From CAIVAT01 sp049317265 (GTDB lineage Bacteria; Bacteroidota; Bacteroidia; Bacteroidales; FEN-979), in assembly GCA_049317265.1 (NCBI GenBank), contig JBMOIP010000002.1:124001-188000 (forward strand): a stretch of DNA of 64,000 nucleotides. Reading direction: 5' to 3'. The translations under genes were made by a program, and so were the position numbers. How positions within the stretch are numbered: the first letter of the stretch is position 1; each line of letters opens with the position of its first letter. A model generated the notes under the pieces. It searched no databases. It was given only the letters and a program-made list of their open reading frames with translations, and was not told the DNA's origin. This document shows, in pieces, positions 28,195 through 37,368 of the stretch.

Positions 28195-28563
28195 ATGATC
28201 CGTCGCCGGCGAAATAGCACTATCGTTTTTCTCTGTTTTCAGGCCATGGCCGTGGCAATCATCTGCCTCGGATCGTTGATCAATTTCCATCAGTATAAGA
28301 TTTGGGGAAAACCACTTATTCCCAATTTTGTAGGATACAAACGTGATATTGAAAAATATTCGAAGACGTTGTCCTATGCGAAATTATCGCGAGACAATCA
28401 GCACGCTCCTCAAAATTTCAGCGGATTTGATTGTGAACAACATGTTGGAAATCACCTGGTCTTTTCTGCATCAGGAGTACTGATTTTCTTTGCGGTAAAT
28501 AATAATACCCCGGCGCCCTGCCGGATTTCCTCGAGCGGCCTTCGCGGTCCTCCTGTTTCCTGA
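28195..28563 (+). CDS. Small exported protein with C-terminal RGPP, before haem operon
   Basis: 122 residues. A basic start (MIRRRR), one hydrophobic segment (about 10-30), a middle with FDCEQHVGNH (Cys/His-containing), and a C-terminus ending LRGPPVS. Small Bacteroidota proteins of this layout (N-terminal membrane segment, Cys/His middle, terminal PP) often sit before TonB-dependent receptors; they recall families annotated as HYC_CC_PP. A promoter element lies just upstream and the haem operon follows after 175 bp that holds no other gene. Function unknown. Without this gene, the stretch 27991-28738 would be empty except for the two promoter elements. Confidence 0.6.
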   Translation: MIRRRRNSTIVFLCFQAMAVAIICLGSLINFHQYKIWGKPLIPNFVGYKRDIEKYSKTLSYAKLSRDNQHAPQNFSGFDCEQHVGNHLVFSASGVLIFFAVNNNTPAPCRISSSGLRGPPVS

Positions 28564-28738
28564 GATTTTCCGGTTTCCTGAGAATTATTTGATCTGCTGA
28601 ACCTTGTGTTAAACAGTTATCCTTCTTCAACAATTTGATGAGGATATAATTACCCGACAACCGATCCATATTTCCCAGTTTCCAGGTCACATTTTCCCGT
28701 ATTCACCTTTGATTCATTTTACAACCAAATCCATCATC

Positions 28739-30019
28739 ATGAAAAATAACTCTACAGTTTTATCATTTTGCCTGTCAATACTGGCGGTTTCAATCATTTC
28801 TGTTTCAGCTTTCAGCCAGCGGTCAATGGTGTCAGATTCAATTACCATGTCAGCCGGATATGCAAATGAGGTTTACTATAGTATGAAAAACGGTGTTGTC
28901 CAAACAGGTCCAAGGGCCACCTGGGATATTGCTTTTCGCACCATGAAACGGAGTTCGTCCATTCTTACGAACGATGGGGCAGGTGTTGTGCTTTATACCT
29001 ATCCTAAATCTGACACCACCGGATGGGCTACTATCGACACTGTTGGCCTGTCAACATGGAAACCGATGTTTAACGATCCGACGGATTGGGAAAATGGCGC
29101 CTTCTCACGTAATGCCAAAGGGCACCCTGACTATGGCTGGTGCAAATACAATGATGTTACCCACAACCTTATTGGCGATTCCCTTTTCGTGATTAAACTC
29201 AGGGATGGCAGTTTCAGGAAATTGTGGATAGTGAAAAAACTCTCAGGGCTTAATATCTTTGTTTTCCGCTTTGCCAACCTGGACGGAACCAACGAACAGA
29301 CAGTTAATGAGGATCTCAATTCGGTTTCCCTGATAGATTTTTCCGGATATTCTCTACAAACCAACGCCCGCGTTGAATTTGAACCTCTTAAAAGCAGTTG
29401 GGACATCCTGTTTACCAAATATATGTCAGTCCAGTCAAACGGAACTCCTTATCTCGTAACAGGGGTATTGAGCAATGATTCGGTAAAAACAAAAAATTTC
29501 CATCCTGTAGTGCTCAGTTACAACGATTTTGGCGCCGGAGTGTGGGATTCAACGCGCTCATCCATCGGCTGGAACTGGAAAGTATTTGACATGAACACCT
29601 TTACCTACAAGGTGATTGACTCCTCTGTCTATTTTATCCGCCCTGTGCAGGGAGATATTTATAAACTGATTTTTACCGGATTTGCCGGAAGTTCAACTGG
29701 TGTGGTGAACTTCAATCTTGAAAAAGCCGCAGGAGCAGGGATAGAAGATTCAAACACCAGCAATATCAGGGTAATGCTCTTTCCGAATCCTGCAAGTACC
29801 AGGATCAATCTTTACATGACCGGTAATGCCGGTGAAAACCTTTCAATTACTCTTACCGATCTGTCAGGCCGACAACTCCGTGCAGATCGTCCGGGACGAT
29901 TGGCTGATGGGCTCAATGCTTATACAATGGATGTAACCGGGGTGCAACCCGGCATTTACTTTGTGACTGTTTTCACAGCAGCAGCGAAAACAGTGACCAA
30001 AGTAACTATATCCCGTTAA
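28739..30019 (+). CDS. HmuY-like haem-binding protein with T9SS sorting domain
   Basis: 426 residues from the ATG at 28739; an in-frame TTG at 28709 would only prepend residues to the signal peptide. Signal peptide about 1-26 (ending SAFSQ). The body has the HmuY-type pattern: EVYYSMKNG near the start, ATWDIAFR, a central SSWDILFTKY, TPYLVTGVL and the IGWNWKVFDMNTFTY block. The last 80 or so residues are a T9SS type A sorting domain (LFPNPASTRINL, then PGIYFVTVF). So this haemophore-like protein should be displayed or released through type IX secretion, not lipid-anchored. Only 2 bases separate it from the receptor gene. Confidence 0.85.
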   Translation: MKNNSTVLSFCLSILAVSIISVSAFSQRSMVSDSITMSAGYANEVYYSMKNGVVQTGPRATWDIAFRTMKRSSSILTNDGAGVVLYTYPKSDTTGWATIDTVGLSTWKPMFNDPTDWENGAFSRNAKGHPDYGWCKYNDVTHNLIGDSLFVIKLRDGSFRKLWIVKKLSGLNIFVFRFANLDGTNEQTVNEDLNSVSLIDFSGYSLQTNARVEFEPLKSSWDILFTKYMSVQSNGTPYLVTGVLSNDSVKTKNFHPVVLSYNDFGAGVWDSTRSSIGWNWKVFDMNTFTYKVIDSSVYFIRPVQGDIYKLIFTGFAGSSTGVVNFNLEKAAGAGIEDSNTSNIRVMLFPNPASTRINLYMTGNAGENLSITLTDLSGRQLRADRPGRLADGLNAYTMDVTGVQPGIYFVTVFTAAAKTVTKVTISR

Positions 30020-30021
30020 GC

Positions 30022-32253
30022 ATGAATAAAGGCCCACTCAGCCTCCTTATCGGACTTTTCAGTCTTTTGGCCATAGCCTCTTCAGGTTATGGCCAAAAGG
30101 CTTTTATCAAGGTTATAGACCAGAAAAGCAATGAACCGGTAGCCTTCGCACACGTTTGTTTCGAAGGGTTAAAGTCCGGTTTGCCAAAATACAGCCTTAC
30201 TTCAATAGATGGTATGGTTTCCAATGATATTAAGGAAATTTCTAAAATTGTTGTCAGTTATATGGGCTTTGCAACTTATAGCGATACTGTTAAGCCAGGC
30301 CAATCCATTGAAATTCAGCTTCGTCCAAAGGTGTTAAACATGGATGAGGTCGTCGTTACTGCCCAATATACCCCTGAACGGGCAGATAAATCCATTTATA
30401 AAGTCGAAGTAATCAATGCCCGCCAGATAGAGCAGAAGGCTGCCACCAACATGGCCGACCTTTTAAAGGACCAGTCGACCATGCGGGTCACCCAGGATGG
30501 AGTTCTTGGAACCAGTTTGAGAATCCAGGGAATGTCGGGTGAAAACGTCAAATTCCTCCAGGATGGCGTTCCCCTGATTGGTCGTATGAACGGGAACTTC
30601 GACCTCAACCAGATCAATCTTTTCAATGTTGACCACGTAGAGGTTATCGAGGGACCTATGTCGGTAATCTATGGCAGCAATGCGCTCGCCGGGGTTGTCA
30701 ATATCATCACCAAAGAAAACAAGTCATCTGTTTTAAGTGCCTCAGCCAGTACCTATACAGAATCAGTAGGTGTGGTCAACTTTGATGGATCGGTATCATC
30801 CAACTATAAAAAGCATGGTTTTTCCCTGGATGGAGGACGAAATTTTTTCGGAGGATATTCAACGGAAGATACGAGCCGGGTGCAAACCTTTAAACCCCGT
30901 CGTCAATATTTTGCAGATGGATATTACACGTTCACAACCAATATTCTGAAACTTAAACTAACCGGTGACTATTTCAATGAAGTGCTTGTTGACAAAGGTC
31001 CGTTTGTAGATATTTATGATGAAACCGCCTTTGATAATCATTTCACAACAATCAGGTATTCCGGCCGGGCAGATGCATCCATCAAGTTGCCGAAAAACCA
31101 CTTTATTAATCTGCTGGGATCCTGGTCAGGGTATACCAGGATCAGGGAAACGATTTTTAAAAATCTGACAACATTGTCAGAGAATGTGGTGCCGCAATCT
31201 TGGGCCCAGGACACCACCACTATAAACAACCTTATCGCCCGGGGTACTTATGCTAAAAGCAATCCCGACAACAAATTTAATTACCAGGCCGGGGTAGATA
31301 TTAATATTGAGCGCGGGGAGGGAAAGAAGATCGCCGGAAATAAACAGGAAATTGGAGATTACGCTGGTTTTCTGAGTGTTAAATGGGATCCGTTTAAATC
31401 ATTGTCCATTCAACCTGGACTGAGGTTGATATACAACACCAATTACAATGCGCCATTGGTTTACGCTCTGAGCGCCAAATGGAATTTTGCGGAGAACCTC
31501 AATCTGCGGTTTTCCTATTCACATGGATTCCGGGCCCCTTCCATCAAGGAACTTTACCTGGTTTTTGTGGATGTAAATCATAATGTGTATGGCAATCCTG
31601 ATTTAAAGGCGGAAAAATCAAACAACTTCAATCTTAACCTGAACTGGGCTTTTGAAAAACGGAAAGTTGCCTGGTCAATGGATGCCAGTGGTTTCTATAA
31701 TTTTATTGAAAATGTGATCCTGCTGGCACAAACAGGAACCGGACTGGAATACAGCTATGAAAATGTCAGTCTATACAAGAGTGCTGGAATTCAACTGGGA
31801 TGTTCCTATTCCATGTACCCTGCGTTGAAGCTTCAGCTTGGATTTGCTGAAACCGGAATTACCGGGAGCCCTTCTTCCGATACTCCTTATGAACCATTCA
31901 AATGGTCTGCCGAGGTGACAGTTAGTCCTTCCTATCGCTTCATAAAACCCGATATCACATTGTCGTTGTATTATAAATACTCAGGATCGGCCCCTCAGCT
32001 TATGTTTGATGAGAAAGTGCTTAAATGGGGCTGGATAGATCCATATAATACCATGGACTTCACAGCCAGCAAGGGATTCTGGGATAGCAGGCTCCGGTTG
32101 TCGGCAGGAGTGAAGAATATTTTTAATACCACCACCATCCCATCCACAGGTGGAAACGGCGGCGCACACAGCGGAGGTGGCGGAAGTACAAATATTGGAT
32201 GGGGACGGACCATTTTTCTTAAATTGTCGTTCCAGTTTAACAAGTATAAATGA
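30022..32253 (+). CDS. TonB-dependent receptor, HmuR-like (haem)
   Basis: 743 residues. Signal peptide, an N-terminal carboxypeptidase-regulatory-like domain (about 25-105), a plug with LQDGVPLIGRM and VEVIEGPMSVIYGSNALAGVVNII, then a 22-strand barrel ending in Phe-rich strands. FRAPS and NPDL boxes with an intervening His (VNHNVYGNPDL) match haem receptors such as HmuR. Near the end is an unusual Gly-rich loop (about 711-726, GGNGGAHSGGGGS) before the last strand. It is sandwiched between two HmuY-like genes and its stop overlaps the start of the second. Confidence 0.9.
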   Translation: MNKGPLSLLIGLFSLLAIASSGYGQKAFIKVIDQKSNEPVAFAHVCFEGLKSGLPKYSLTSIDGMVSNDIKEISKIVVSYMGFATYSDTVKPGQSIEIQLRPKVLNMDEVVVTAQYTPERADKSIYKVEVINARQIEQKAATNMADLLKDQSTMRVTQDGVLGTSLRIQGMSGENVKFLQDGVPLIGRMNGNFDLNQINLFNVDHVEVIEGPMSVIYGSNALAGVVNIITKENKSSVLSASASTYTESVGVVNFDGSVSSNYKKHGFSLDGGRNFFGGYSTEDTSRVQTFKPRRQYFADGYYTFTTNILKLKLTGDYFNEVLVDKGPFVDIYDETAFDNHFTTIRYSGRADASIKLPKNHFINLLGSWSGYTRIRETIFKNLTTLSENVVPQSWAQDTTTINNLIARGTYAKSNPDNKFNYQAGVDINIERGEGKKIAGNKQEIGDYAGFLSVKWDPFKSLSIQPGLRLIYNTNYNAPLVYALSAKWNFAENLNLRFSYSHGFRAPSIKELYLVFVDVNHNVYGNPDLKAEKSNNFNLNLNWAFEKRKVAWSMDASGFYNFIENVILLAQTGTGLEYSYENVSLYKSAGIQLGCSYSMYPALKLQLGFAETGITGSPSSDTPYEPFKWSAEVTVSPSYRFIKPDITLSLYYKYSGSAPQLMFDEKVLKWGWIDPYNTMDFTASKGFWDSRLRLSAGVKNIFNTTTIPSTGGNGGAHSGGGGSTNIGWGRTIFLKLSFQFNKYK

Positions 32254-33254
32254 TGAGGATAGCTACAGCAGTCGCATTGTTGGTCATGACCATTTCGCTC
32301 CAGTCTTGTTTCAAGGAGGATGACCAGGTTACACCTCATCCTGTAGGGGACCTGCAGACTGACACCATACCCATGACTGATACTTACCTGAACCAGGTTT
32401 ACTTCAGCCTTGATTCAGGCAGAATTGTAAGTTCAAATATTAAAACCACTTTTGATCTTGGTTTTGAATGCCGGAAGTCGGGATGGCATATCATTCTCAA
32501 TACCAGTAATTTCATGAAGGTAGTTGACCTTGGGGAGGTTACATTTGGTGCTCCATATGATACCACCGGGTATAAACTTAAATTTGATAAATCAGACGGG
32601 AATATCGATTCCACTGCAATTGATTCATGGTTTAACGTTGCCGGGAATGATACAGTTTCCAAAAGACATGTGTATGCCATAAGCCGGGGACTTGACGAGG
32701 CCGGTAATCCGCTGGGAGTTTACCAGGTGATTTTTGACAGCCTGAAGAACAATACCTATTATTTCAGGTACGCTCCGTTGGCTGGAGGATCCGGATCAAG
32801 AGGTTATGTTAAAAAGGACCCTCAGGTAAACTTCATCTATTTCAGTCTTAAGACCGGTTCGGTTATTGCAGCAGAGCCTGCAGCGCCGACCTATGACCTG
32901 TTATTTACCCAGTACACCACCCTTTTATTTACCACGGAGGGATTGCCTTATCCATACCTGGTTACAGGTGTGTTATTAAACCGGTTCCAGGTTGCAGCCG
33001 TTGCTGACTCATTGACGGACTTCATGGCGATCACACGTGATATGGCGAGGAATATGACATACAGCAATGCCATGGATGTTATTGGCTGGGAATGGAAAAC
33101 CTACAACTTTGACACGGGGGTTTATACCATCAAAAACCACCTGTGCTTTGTGATCCGCGGTGTTTCCGGGTATTATTACAAACTTCGGTTTACCGGGTTC
33201 TACAATAAAGACGGTCTGAAGGGCTATCCTATGTTCGAATACCAGCGATTATAG
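32250..33254 (+). CDS. HmuY-like haem-binding lipoprotein
   Basis: 334 residues. The signal ends in a lipobox (ISLQS-C, Cys near residue 20). The body repeats the HmuY-like pattern of the gene two positions upstream: QVYFSLDSG, TTFDLGFE, a second half with YDLLFTQYTT, LPYPYLVTGVLL and GWEWKTYNFDTGVY. It lacks a T9SS domain. ATG at 32250 or 32253 both fit; either overlaps or abuts the receptor's TGA, so translation is coupled. Likely the surface-lipoprotein partner that hands haem to the receptor. Confidence 0.85.
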   Translation: MMRIATAVALLVMTISLQSCFKEDDQVTPHPVGDLQTDTIPMTDTYLNQVYFSLDSGRIVSSNIKTTFDLGFECRKSGWHIILNTSNFMKVVDLGEVTFGAPYDTTGYKLKFDKSDGNIDSTAIDSWFNVAGNDTVSKRHVYAISRGLDEAGNPLGVYQVIFDSLKNNTYYFRYAPLAGGSGSRGYVKKDPQVNFIYFSLKTGSVIAAEPAAPTYDLLFTQYTTLLFTTEGLPYPYLVTGVLLNRFQVAAVADSLTDFMAITRDMARNMTYSNAMDVIGWEWKTYNFDTGVYTIKNHLCFVIRGVSGYYYKLRFTGFYNKDGLKGYPMFEYQRL

Positions 33255-33278
33255 TTGAAAGCGCAGATTTACCCGTAG

Positions 33279-35618
33279 TTAGCGGAATTTTCTTTCATAC
33301 ATACCTACCGGGATAACCACCCCGACCGTTATCCCCCAACCGGGGTTGCGAACCCCCAGTTCCTTCAGTCGGCTCATATGATCATAATACGTTGTATTTA
33401 AAAGATTTGTGCCGGAAATAAAGATGGTCCAAAACTGATTTGCTACGTGCAGCCTTGTTCCTGCAGAGGCATCGAGCAGAAAATATCCCGGGGTGGGTGT
33501 TTCAAAAGTGTCAATACGGTTCTGGGCAAAATGGACCTGTCCACCGATTTCAATATAAGGTGCAGAGAATTTGTTGGTTTTTGCTGTTTCAAAGTTCCAT
33601 CGGAGTTTATGCACTGTGTGGAGCGCCGGGATAAAGGGGAGGGGAGTCGAAGTAGATTCGTTTGTGCCGGATACCAGATCGATGCTGTTTTCGAAGTGGA
33701 GCTCGTCAACCGGGTGAATATCGATTTCCAGTTCAAATCCTTTCAGGACTGAATTTCCCTGTACAAACCTGTAAACCTCGTATTTTTTATTGTCCTTTAT
33801 AACTGATTCATTATCAATATTCCGCTGGTATATGTAATTTGCAATATAATTGTAATAACCGCTAAATGTGATCTTCAGTAAATGCCAACCTACAGAAACC
33901 TCACCATCAACCTGCAAACTGTTTTCAGGTTTTAACAGGGGGTTTCCGATTTCATATCGCAAGGTTCCCTCGTGTATGCCGTTTGATCCGAGCTCTGCAA
34001 TGTTGGGCGCCCGGAAGCCGGAACCCAGGTTAAACTTGAAATTCAGTATGCTGGATGGCGCAAATGTAAATCCTGCTGAACCGCTTAAAGCAGAAAATTT
34101 GGTTTTAAAGCCCGGGAAGATCGTGTCCCCTTTTTGAGAAGGTAGCCCAAGCGCATCCAGAAACAGGGACTCTCCGGTTACCCATCGTACATCTTCCCGG
34201 AAACCGGCATTCAGTGTCCACTTTTCCCAGGATTTTTTTAAATAAATGAACCCGCCAAGGTCTTGCATCCGATAGGCGGGAATCAGGTATTCACTGCCTT
34301 TATTGGTGTTTATCTGGGTAATACCTCCAAATCCGCATACCAGTTCCAGGTTACTGCTGAACAGATGTGTATATTTTACATCATAAGTCCAGGTGTCGAG
34401 GTGCATGAACAGGGATGGCTCATCCTTACTAGTTGAAAACTCCCGGCGGTCGTTGTTCTGGTATCCAAGGTTGATCCTCAACTGGTTATTTCCAAAGAGA
34501 AAGTTGGAAACCGAGGTTAATTTATTGTGCTTGACATTCTGGAAAGGGAGTTCAGTGGTTCTTCTCCGCTCCTCATTTCCTGTTACAAGTTCACCGTTCA
34601 TGTTGATGAACTTTCCGGTAGCACTATCCCTTTCTCCTTCAACCATGCCAATGGTTGCATCGTACCTGCTGTAGTGAAGATGAGAGTAACCCCATTTTTT
34701 ATTCAAACCGAGCATGGCGCTGTAATTCATTTCGTTGAAACATGAATTATAAACATATTCAGGAGGAGATTTGTAGGAAGCAGCACTCTTGTAACTACCT
34801 CTTGCTCTCCAGGTAAATCCGTTCTGATTCCCCTCCAGCATAAGCGTGTTGTTGGTCATCATGTTGTTGGTGGCAAACTGACTTGCAATTTCGCCCCTGA
34901 TGGTGTTTAAAGGGGCATGAATGGGTTCAAGGATATTGATCACTCCTCCCATCGCATCAGAACCGTAGAATAGACTTGCAGGGCCTTTAAGCACCTCGAT
35001 GCGGTCGGCCGAAAACTGATCAATCTCTATCCCATGTTCATCTCCCCATTGTTGCCCTTCCTGGCGAACTCCCTCATTGAGCGTAACAACATGATTGTAG
35101 CCGAGACCACGAATCACCGGTTTTGAAACTGCACCACCAGTGGTAATTTCAGACATTCCCGGTACCGCCGAAATAGCATCGATGATATTGGTAGAGGGTG
35201 TTGTAAAGAGTTCTGCCCTTCCAATAGGAGTAATGGTGATGCTGCTTCGGCTGTTATCAGTTGAGATCCCGCTTCCGGTAATTACCACTTCCTGTGACTC
35301 TATTGCCTTTTCCGACAAACTGAAATTTAATGTCGCAAGGGTTGTTAAATCTGCCATTACTGATTTTGACCCATAGCCGATAAAACTTGCCTGGATGAGC
35401 AAATTGCTTTTAGGGAGATTCGAAAGGTGGTAGATGCCATCCTTGTCTGCCGAGGTTCCGGTCTTGAGGTCGGGAATGAAGATGGTTGCACCCGGAAGGG
35501 TTTCCCCGGTTTTTGCATCGGTGACTTTTCCGGTAAGTGTACCCTGGGAATAGGTGGGTATTGGTATTTGTAAAATAAAGAATATTAGTGATATATATAT
35601 TAATATGTTGGTTTTCAT
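33279..35618 (-). CDS. TonB-dependent receptor, ZnuD-like
   Basis: 779 residues. Signal peptide (ending TYSQ), carboxypeptidase-regulatory-like domain (about 27-110), plug with RIEVLKGPASLFYGSDAMGGVINI, and a barrel ending in KFR. The extracellular box GFRAPNIAELGSNGIHEGTLRYEIGNP resembles ZnuD-type metal receptors, where His in this stretch takes part in zinc capture. The upstream His/Cys-rich small protein supports a metal substrate; zinc is the best guess but not proven. Convergent with the HmuY lipoprotein (24-bp gap). Confidence 0.85.
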   Translation of the reverse strand: MKTNILIYISLIFFILQIPIPTYSQGTLTGKVTDAKTGETLPGATIFIPDLKTGTSADKDGIYHLSNLPKSNLLIQASFIGYGSKSVMADLTTLATLNFSLSEKAIESQEVVITGSGISTDNSRSSITITPIGRAELFTTPSTNIIDAISAVPGMSEITTGGAVSKPVIRGLGYNHVVTLNEGVRQEGQQWGDEHGIEIDQFSADRIEVLKGPASLFYGSDAMGGVINILEPIHAPLNTIRGEIASQFATNNMMTNNTLMLEGNQNGFTWRARGSYKSAASYKSPPEYVYNSCFNEMNYSAMLGLNKKWGYSHLHYSRYDATIGMVEGERDSATGKFINMNGELVTGNEERRRTTELPFQNVKHNKLTSVSNFLFGNNQLRINLGYQNNDRREFSTSKDEPSLFMHLDTWTYDVKYTHLFSSNLELVCGFGGITQINTNKGSEYLIPAYRMQDLGGFIYLKKSWEKWTLNAGFREDVRWVTGESLFLDALGLPSQKGDTIFPGFKTKFSALSGSAGFTFAPSSILNFKFNLGSGFRAPNIAELGSNGIHEGTLRYEIGNPLLKPENSLQVDGEVSVGWHLLKITFSGYYNYIANYIYQRNIDNESVIKDNKKYEVYRFVQGNSVLKGFELEIDIHPVDELHFENSIDLVSGTNESTSTPLPFIPALHTVHKLRWNFETAKTNKFSAPYIEIGGQVHFAQNRIDTFETPTPGYFLLDASAGTRLHVANQFWTIFISGTNLLNTTYYDHMSRLKELGVRNPGWGITVGVVIPVGMYERKFR

Positions 35619-35786
35619 CGGACAAAAATTGTCAATAACGATTAGTAATGATGGAATAGAGAAAGGTTACCTTGAAAGCTGCAAGGGCGCATCCGCGGGG
35701 CTAAAAAAGATAATGGTGTTGATTCCAAACTCCTAAGACTCGCAAGAATCCTACCTGGCGCTTGTGGTAACAAACTGGAAAGGTAA

Positions 35787-36101
35787 TCAGCCCAGGGGAG
35801 GTGCCCTTAGATGGATAAATCTAACATTGGCAAGTGACGGGGACGTTGTTGCAGTAAGCGGAACAGAGGACGATATTCCAGGAACGATGACAAGGCCAAG
35901 GATGTCAGGGGAACTGAATACCTGCGCATCGATATGCAGTAACCGGCAGTGTGTATGGAGTATGCCGATTGTACTGGTTGCCGACGGAATACAGCGGGTC
36001 TCCTCATGATGATGGAATTCATGAATAAGGGCACCCGGTGTTAGGACGTAGCCAAACACAACCAGCAGTATCCGGGAAATGTATTTATTTGCCAGTGACA
36101 T
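35787..36101 (-). CDS. Small His/Cys-rich exported protein before ZnuD-like receptor
   Basis: 104 residues from the ATG at 36101. A hydrophobic segment (about 6-24) precedes a metal-ligand-like cluster HEFHHHEETRC and HTHC, and the C-terminus ends LRAPPLG, like the small protein before the haem operon. I chose 36101 over the in-frame TTG at 36110 because the promoter element at 36108-36115 covers that TTG. It is 168 bp upstream of the receptor on the same strand. It may bind zinc or copper in the envelope; this is inferred from composition. Confidence 0.65.
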   Translation of the reverse strand: MSLANKYISRILLVVFGYVLTPGALIHEFHHHEETRCIPSATSTIGILHTHCRLLHIDAQVFSSPDILGLVIVPGISSSVPLTATTSPSLANVRFIHLRAPPLG

Positions 36102-36107
36102 CTCCTG

Positions 36108-36115
36108 CAAAGGTA
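36108..36115 (-). promoter_or_regulatory. Promoter -7 element TACCTTTG, near-leaderless
   Basis: TACCTTTGCAGG on the minus strand ends 6 bases before the ATG at 36101. With the usual 5-8 base distance to the start point the transcript would begin at or next to the ATG. Confidence 0.55.
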
Positions 36116-36220
36116 GCGAAAAAAGAAAAAATCGGGAAATTGTTAGTATATTCGGAAGTTAATTGGGCTTAGACTTGCTGGTGGTGATGTTTACATTGTT
36201 TAAATGAAAAATCCCTCGCT

Positions 36221-37294
36221 ATGAAAATCTCTGTTATTTTCTTGTTTCTGCTTGTTTCCCTTCAGGCAACAGCTCAATCCCGGGAAAACGTAAAGCATGT
36301 GATGCTGATAAGGAACAACCACGCCCGGAAGTTCATCCGGATTACCTCGAATACCATGTTGTTGGTCGTTTCTCAGTCAGGTAAATCCTATTCGGGTAAG
36401 GTAGTGGAAGTGAATTCTGATACAATTATTTTTGAGGACACCTATTTCCGGATTTCCGAAATCAGCAAACTGTTTCTTCAGAATGGCCCGGTAATGCATA
36501 GCCCGTTTCCAAGCGGGCCGGGAAGGCCTGCCTATCTGTCAGGCTCATCCAACTTCCAGGTGATCTGTCCACCCGATAGTGTCTATTCGAGCCGGTCAGC
36601 CTATCAGGCTTTTTACAGCAGTCTTCTTACGGAATTTGGAAAAAAAACAAATGACGCCAACAACCCGATGGGGGTCATGGAAGCCGCAACAGGGAATACA
36701 ACTCAAACAAGACATTATGAGAATTTCCTCAAGTGGAATGTTTCAAAACTTGGTCACCTGGAGATTGCATTGGCATATGAACGGGTAATAGTTCCGAATT
36801 TAACCTGGGAGAATGAATTCAGTGTGATTTTTGGCGTGCAGGGAGCGGATGCCTATTATATGAATAACATCCCGCTCTATAACTACAATGGTTTTTCCAT
36901 TACCACCTATCCAAAATACTATCTGCCAAACCACAAGGCCTACCTTTCGATGGTGTTTATGTACCGATATCTATGGGCTACAGGTATCAGAACTGATTGG
37001 CCAGGGCAGGCTGGAAGCAGTGGAAATGGCAAGCTTCAGGATCAGTACAGGGACGACTATGGGTTAAGCATCAGGGTTGGATGGATGAAGAGAACCAAAC
37101 AGTTTATCGTAGACTTTTATGCCGGTGCAGGTATTAAGTATGTTGCGCTTCACCAGTTAGTCTATGGATATTATCGCTACCACGACAGTGAGTCTATGGG
37201 CTGGTACAACCCCGACCATTCTCCGGATGTCTATGACAAGGGACTCATTTCACCAGTATTGAACCTCGGAGTTAAAATTGGGGTTGCTTTCTGA
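36221..37294 (+). CDS. Putative outer-membrane protein of unknown function
   Basis: 357 residues. Signal peptide about 1-18 (ending TAQS). An N-terminal part of about 70 residues (SGKSYSGKVVEVNSDTIIFED) looks like a small beta domain; the rest alternates aromatic strands and ends in a Phe (GVKIGVAF), as outer-membrane barrels do. No family recognised. It is divergent from the His-rich protein and receptor, with 119 bp between. Confidence 0.7.
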   Translation: MKISVIFLFLLVSLQATAQSRENVKHVMLIRNNHARKFIRITSNTMLLVVSQSGKSYSGKVVEVNSDTIIFEDTYFRISEISKLFLQNGPVMHSPFPSGPGRPAYLSGSSNFQVICPPDSVYSSRSAYQAFYSSLLTEFGKKTNDANNPMGVMEAATGNTTQTRHYENFLKWNVSKLGHLEIALAYERVIVPNLTWENEFSVIFGVQGADAYYMNNIPLYNYNGFSITTYPKYYLPNHKAYLSMVFMYRYLWATGIRTDWPGQAGSSGNGKLQDQYRDDYGLSIRVGWMKRTKQFIVDFYAGAGIKYVALHQLVYGYYRYHDSESMGWYNPDHSPDVYDKGLISPVLNLGVKIGVAF

Positions 37295-37313
37295 TTGATG
37301 ATGAGATAGATAC

Positions 37314-37347
37314 AAAAAAAAACTCCCACTGAATTACCAGAGGGAGT
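37314..37347 (-). terminator. Rho-independent terminator of the lipoprotein gene
   Basis: On the minus strand ACTCCC and GGGAGT (37322-37327 and 37342-37347) pair, extended by two more pairs past an A-A mismatch, and are followed by a run of nine T. It lies about 20 bases past the stop codon at 37369. Confidence 0.8.
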
Positions 37348-37368
37348 CCAGAAAAAATGTGTTAAAGC

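Noticed and set aside
28418..28690. Minus-strand reading frame of 90 residues after the small haem-locus protein
   Set aside because: No hydrophobic start or motif; overlaps the better-supported plus-strand gene.
28709..28738. Upstream TTG start for the T9SS HmuY-like protein
   Set aside because: Would put ten polar residues before a normal signal peptide; the ATG at 28739 is better.
35764..36009. Plus-strand reading frame of 81 residues
   Set aside because: Opposite the small His-rich gene, which has a signal segment, a promoter element and a receptor downstream.
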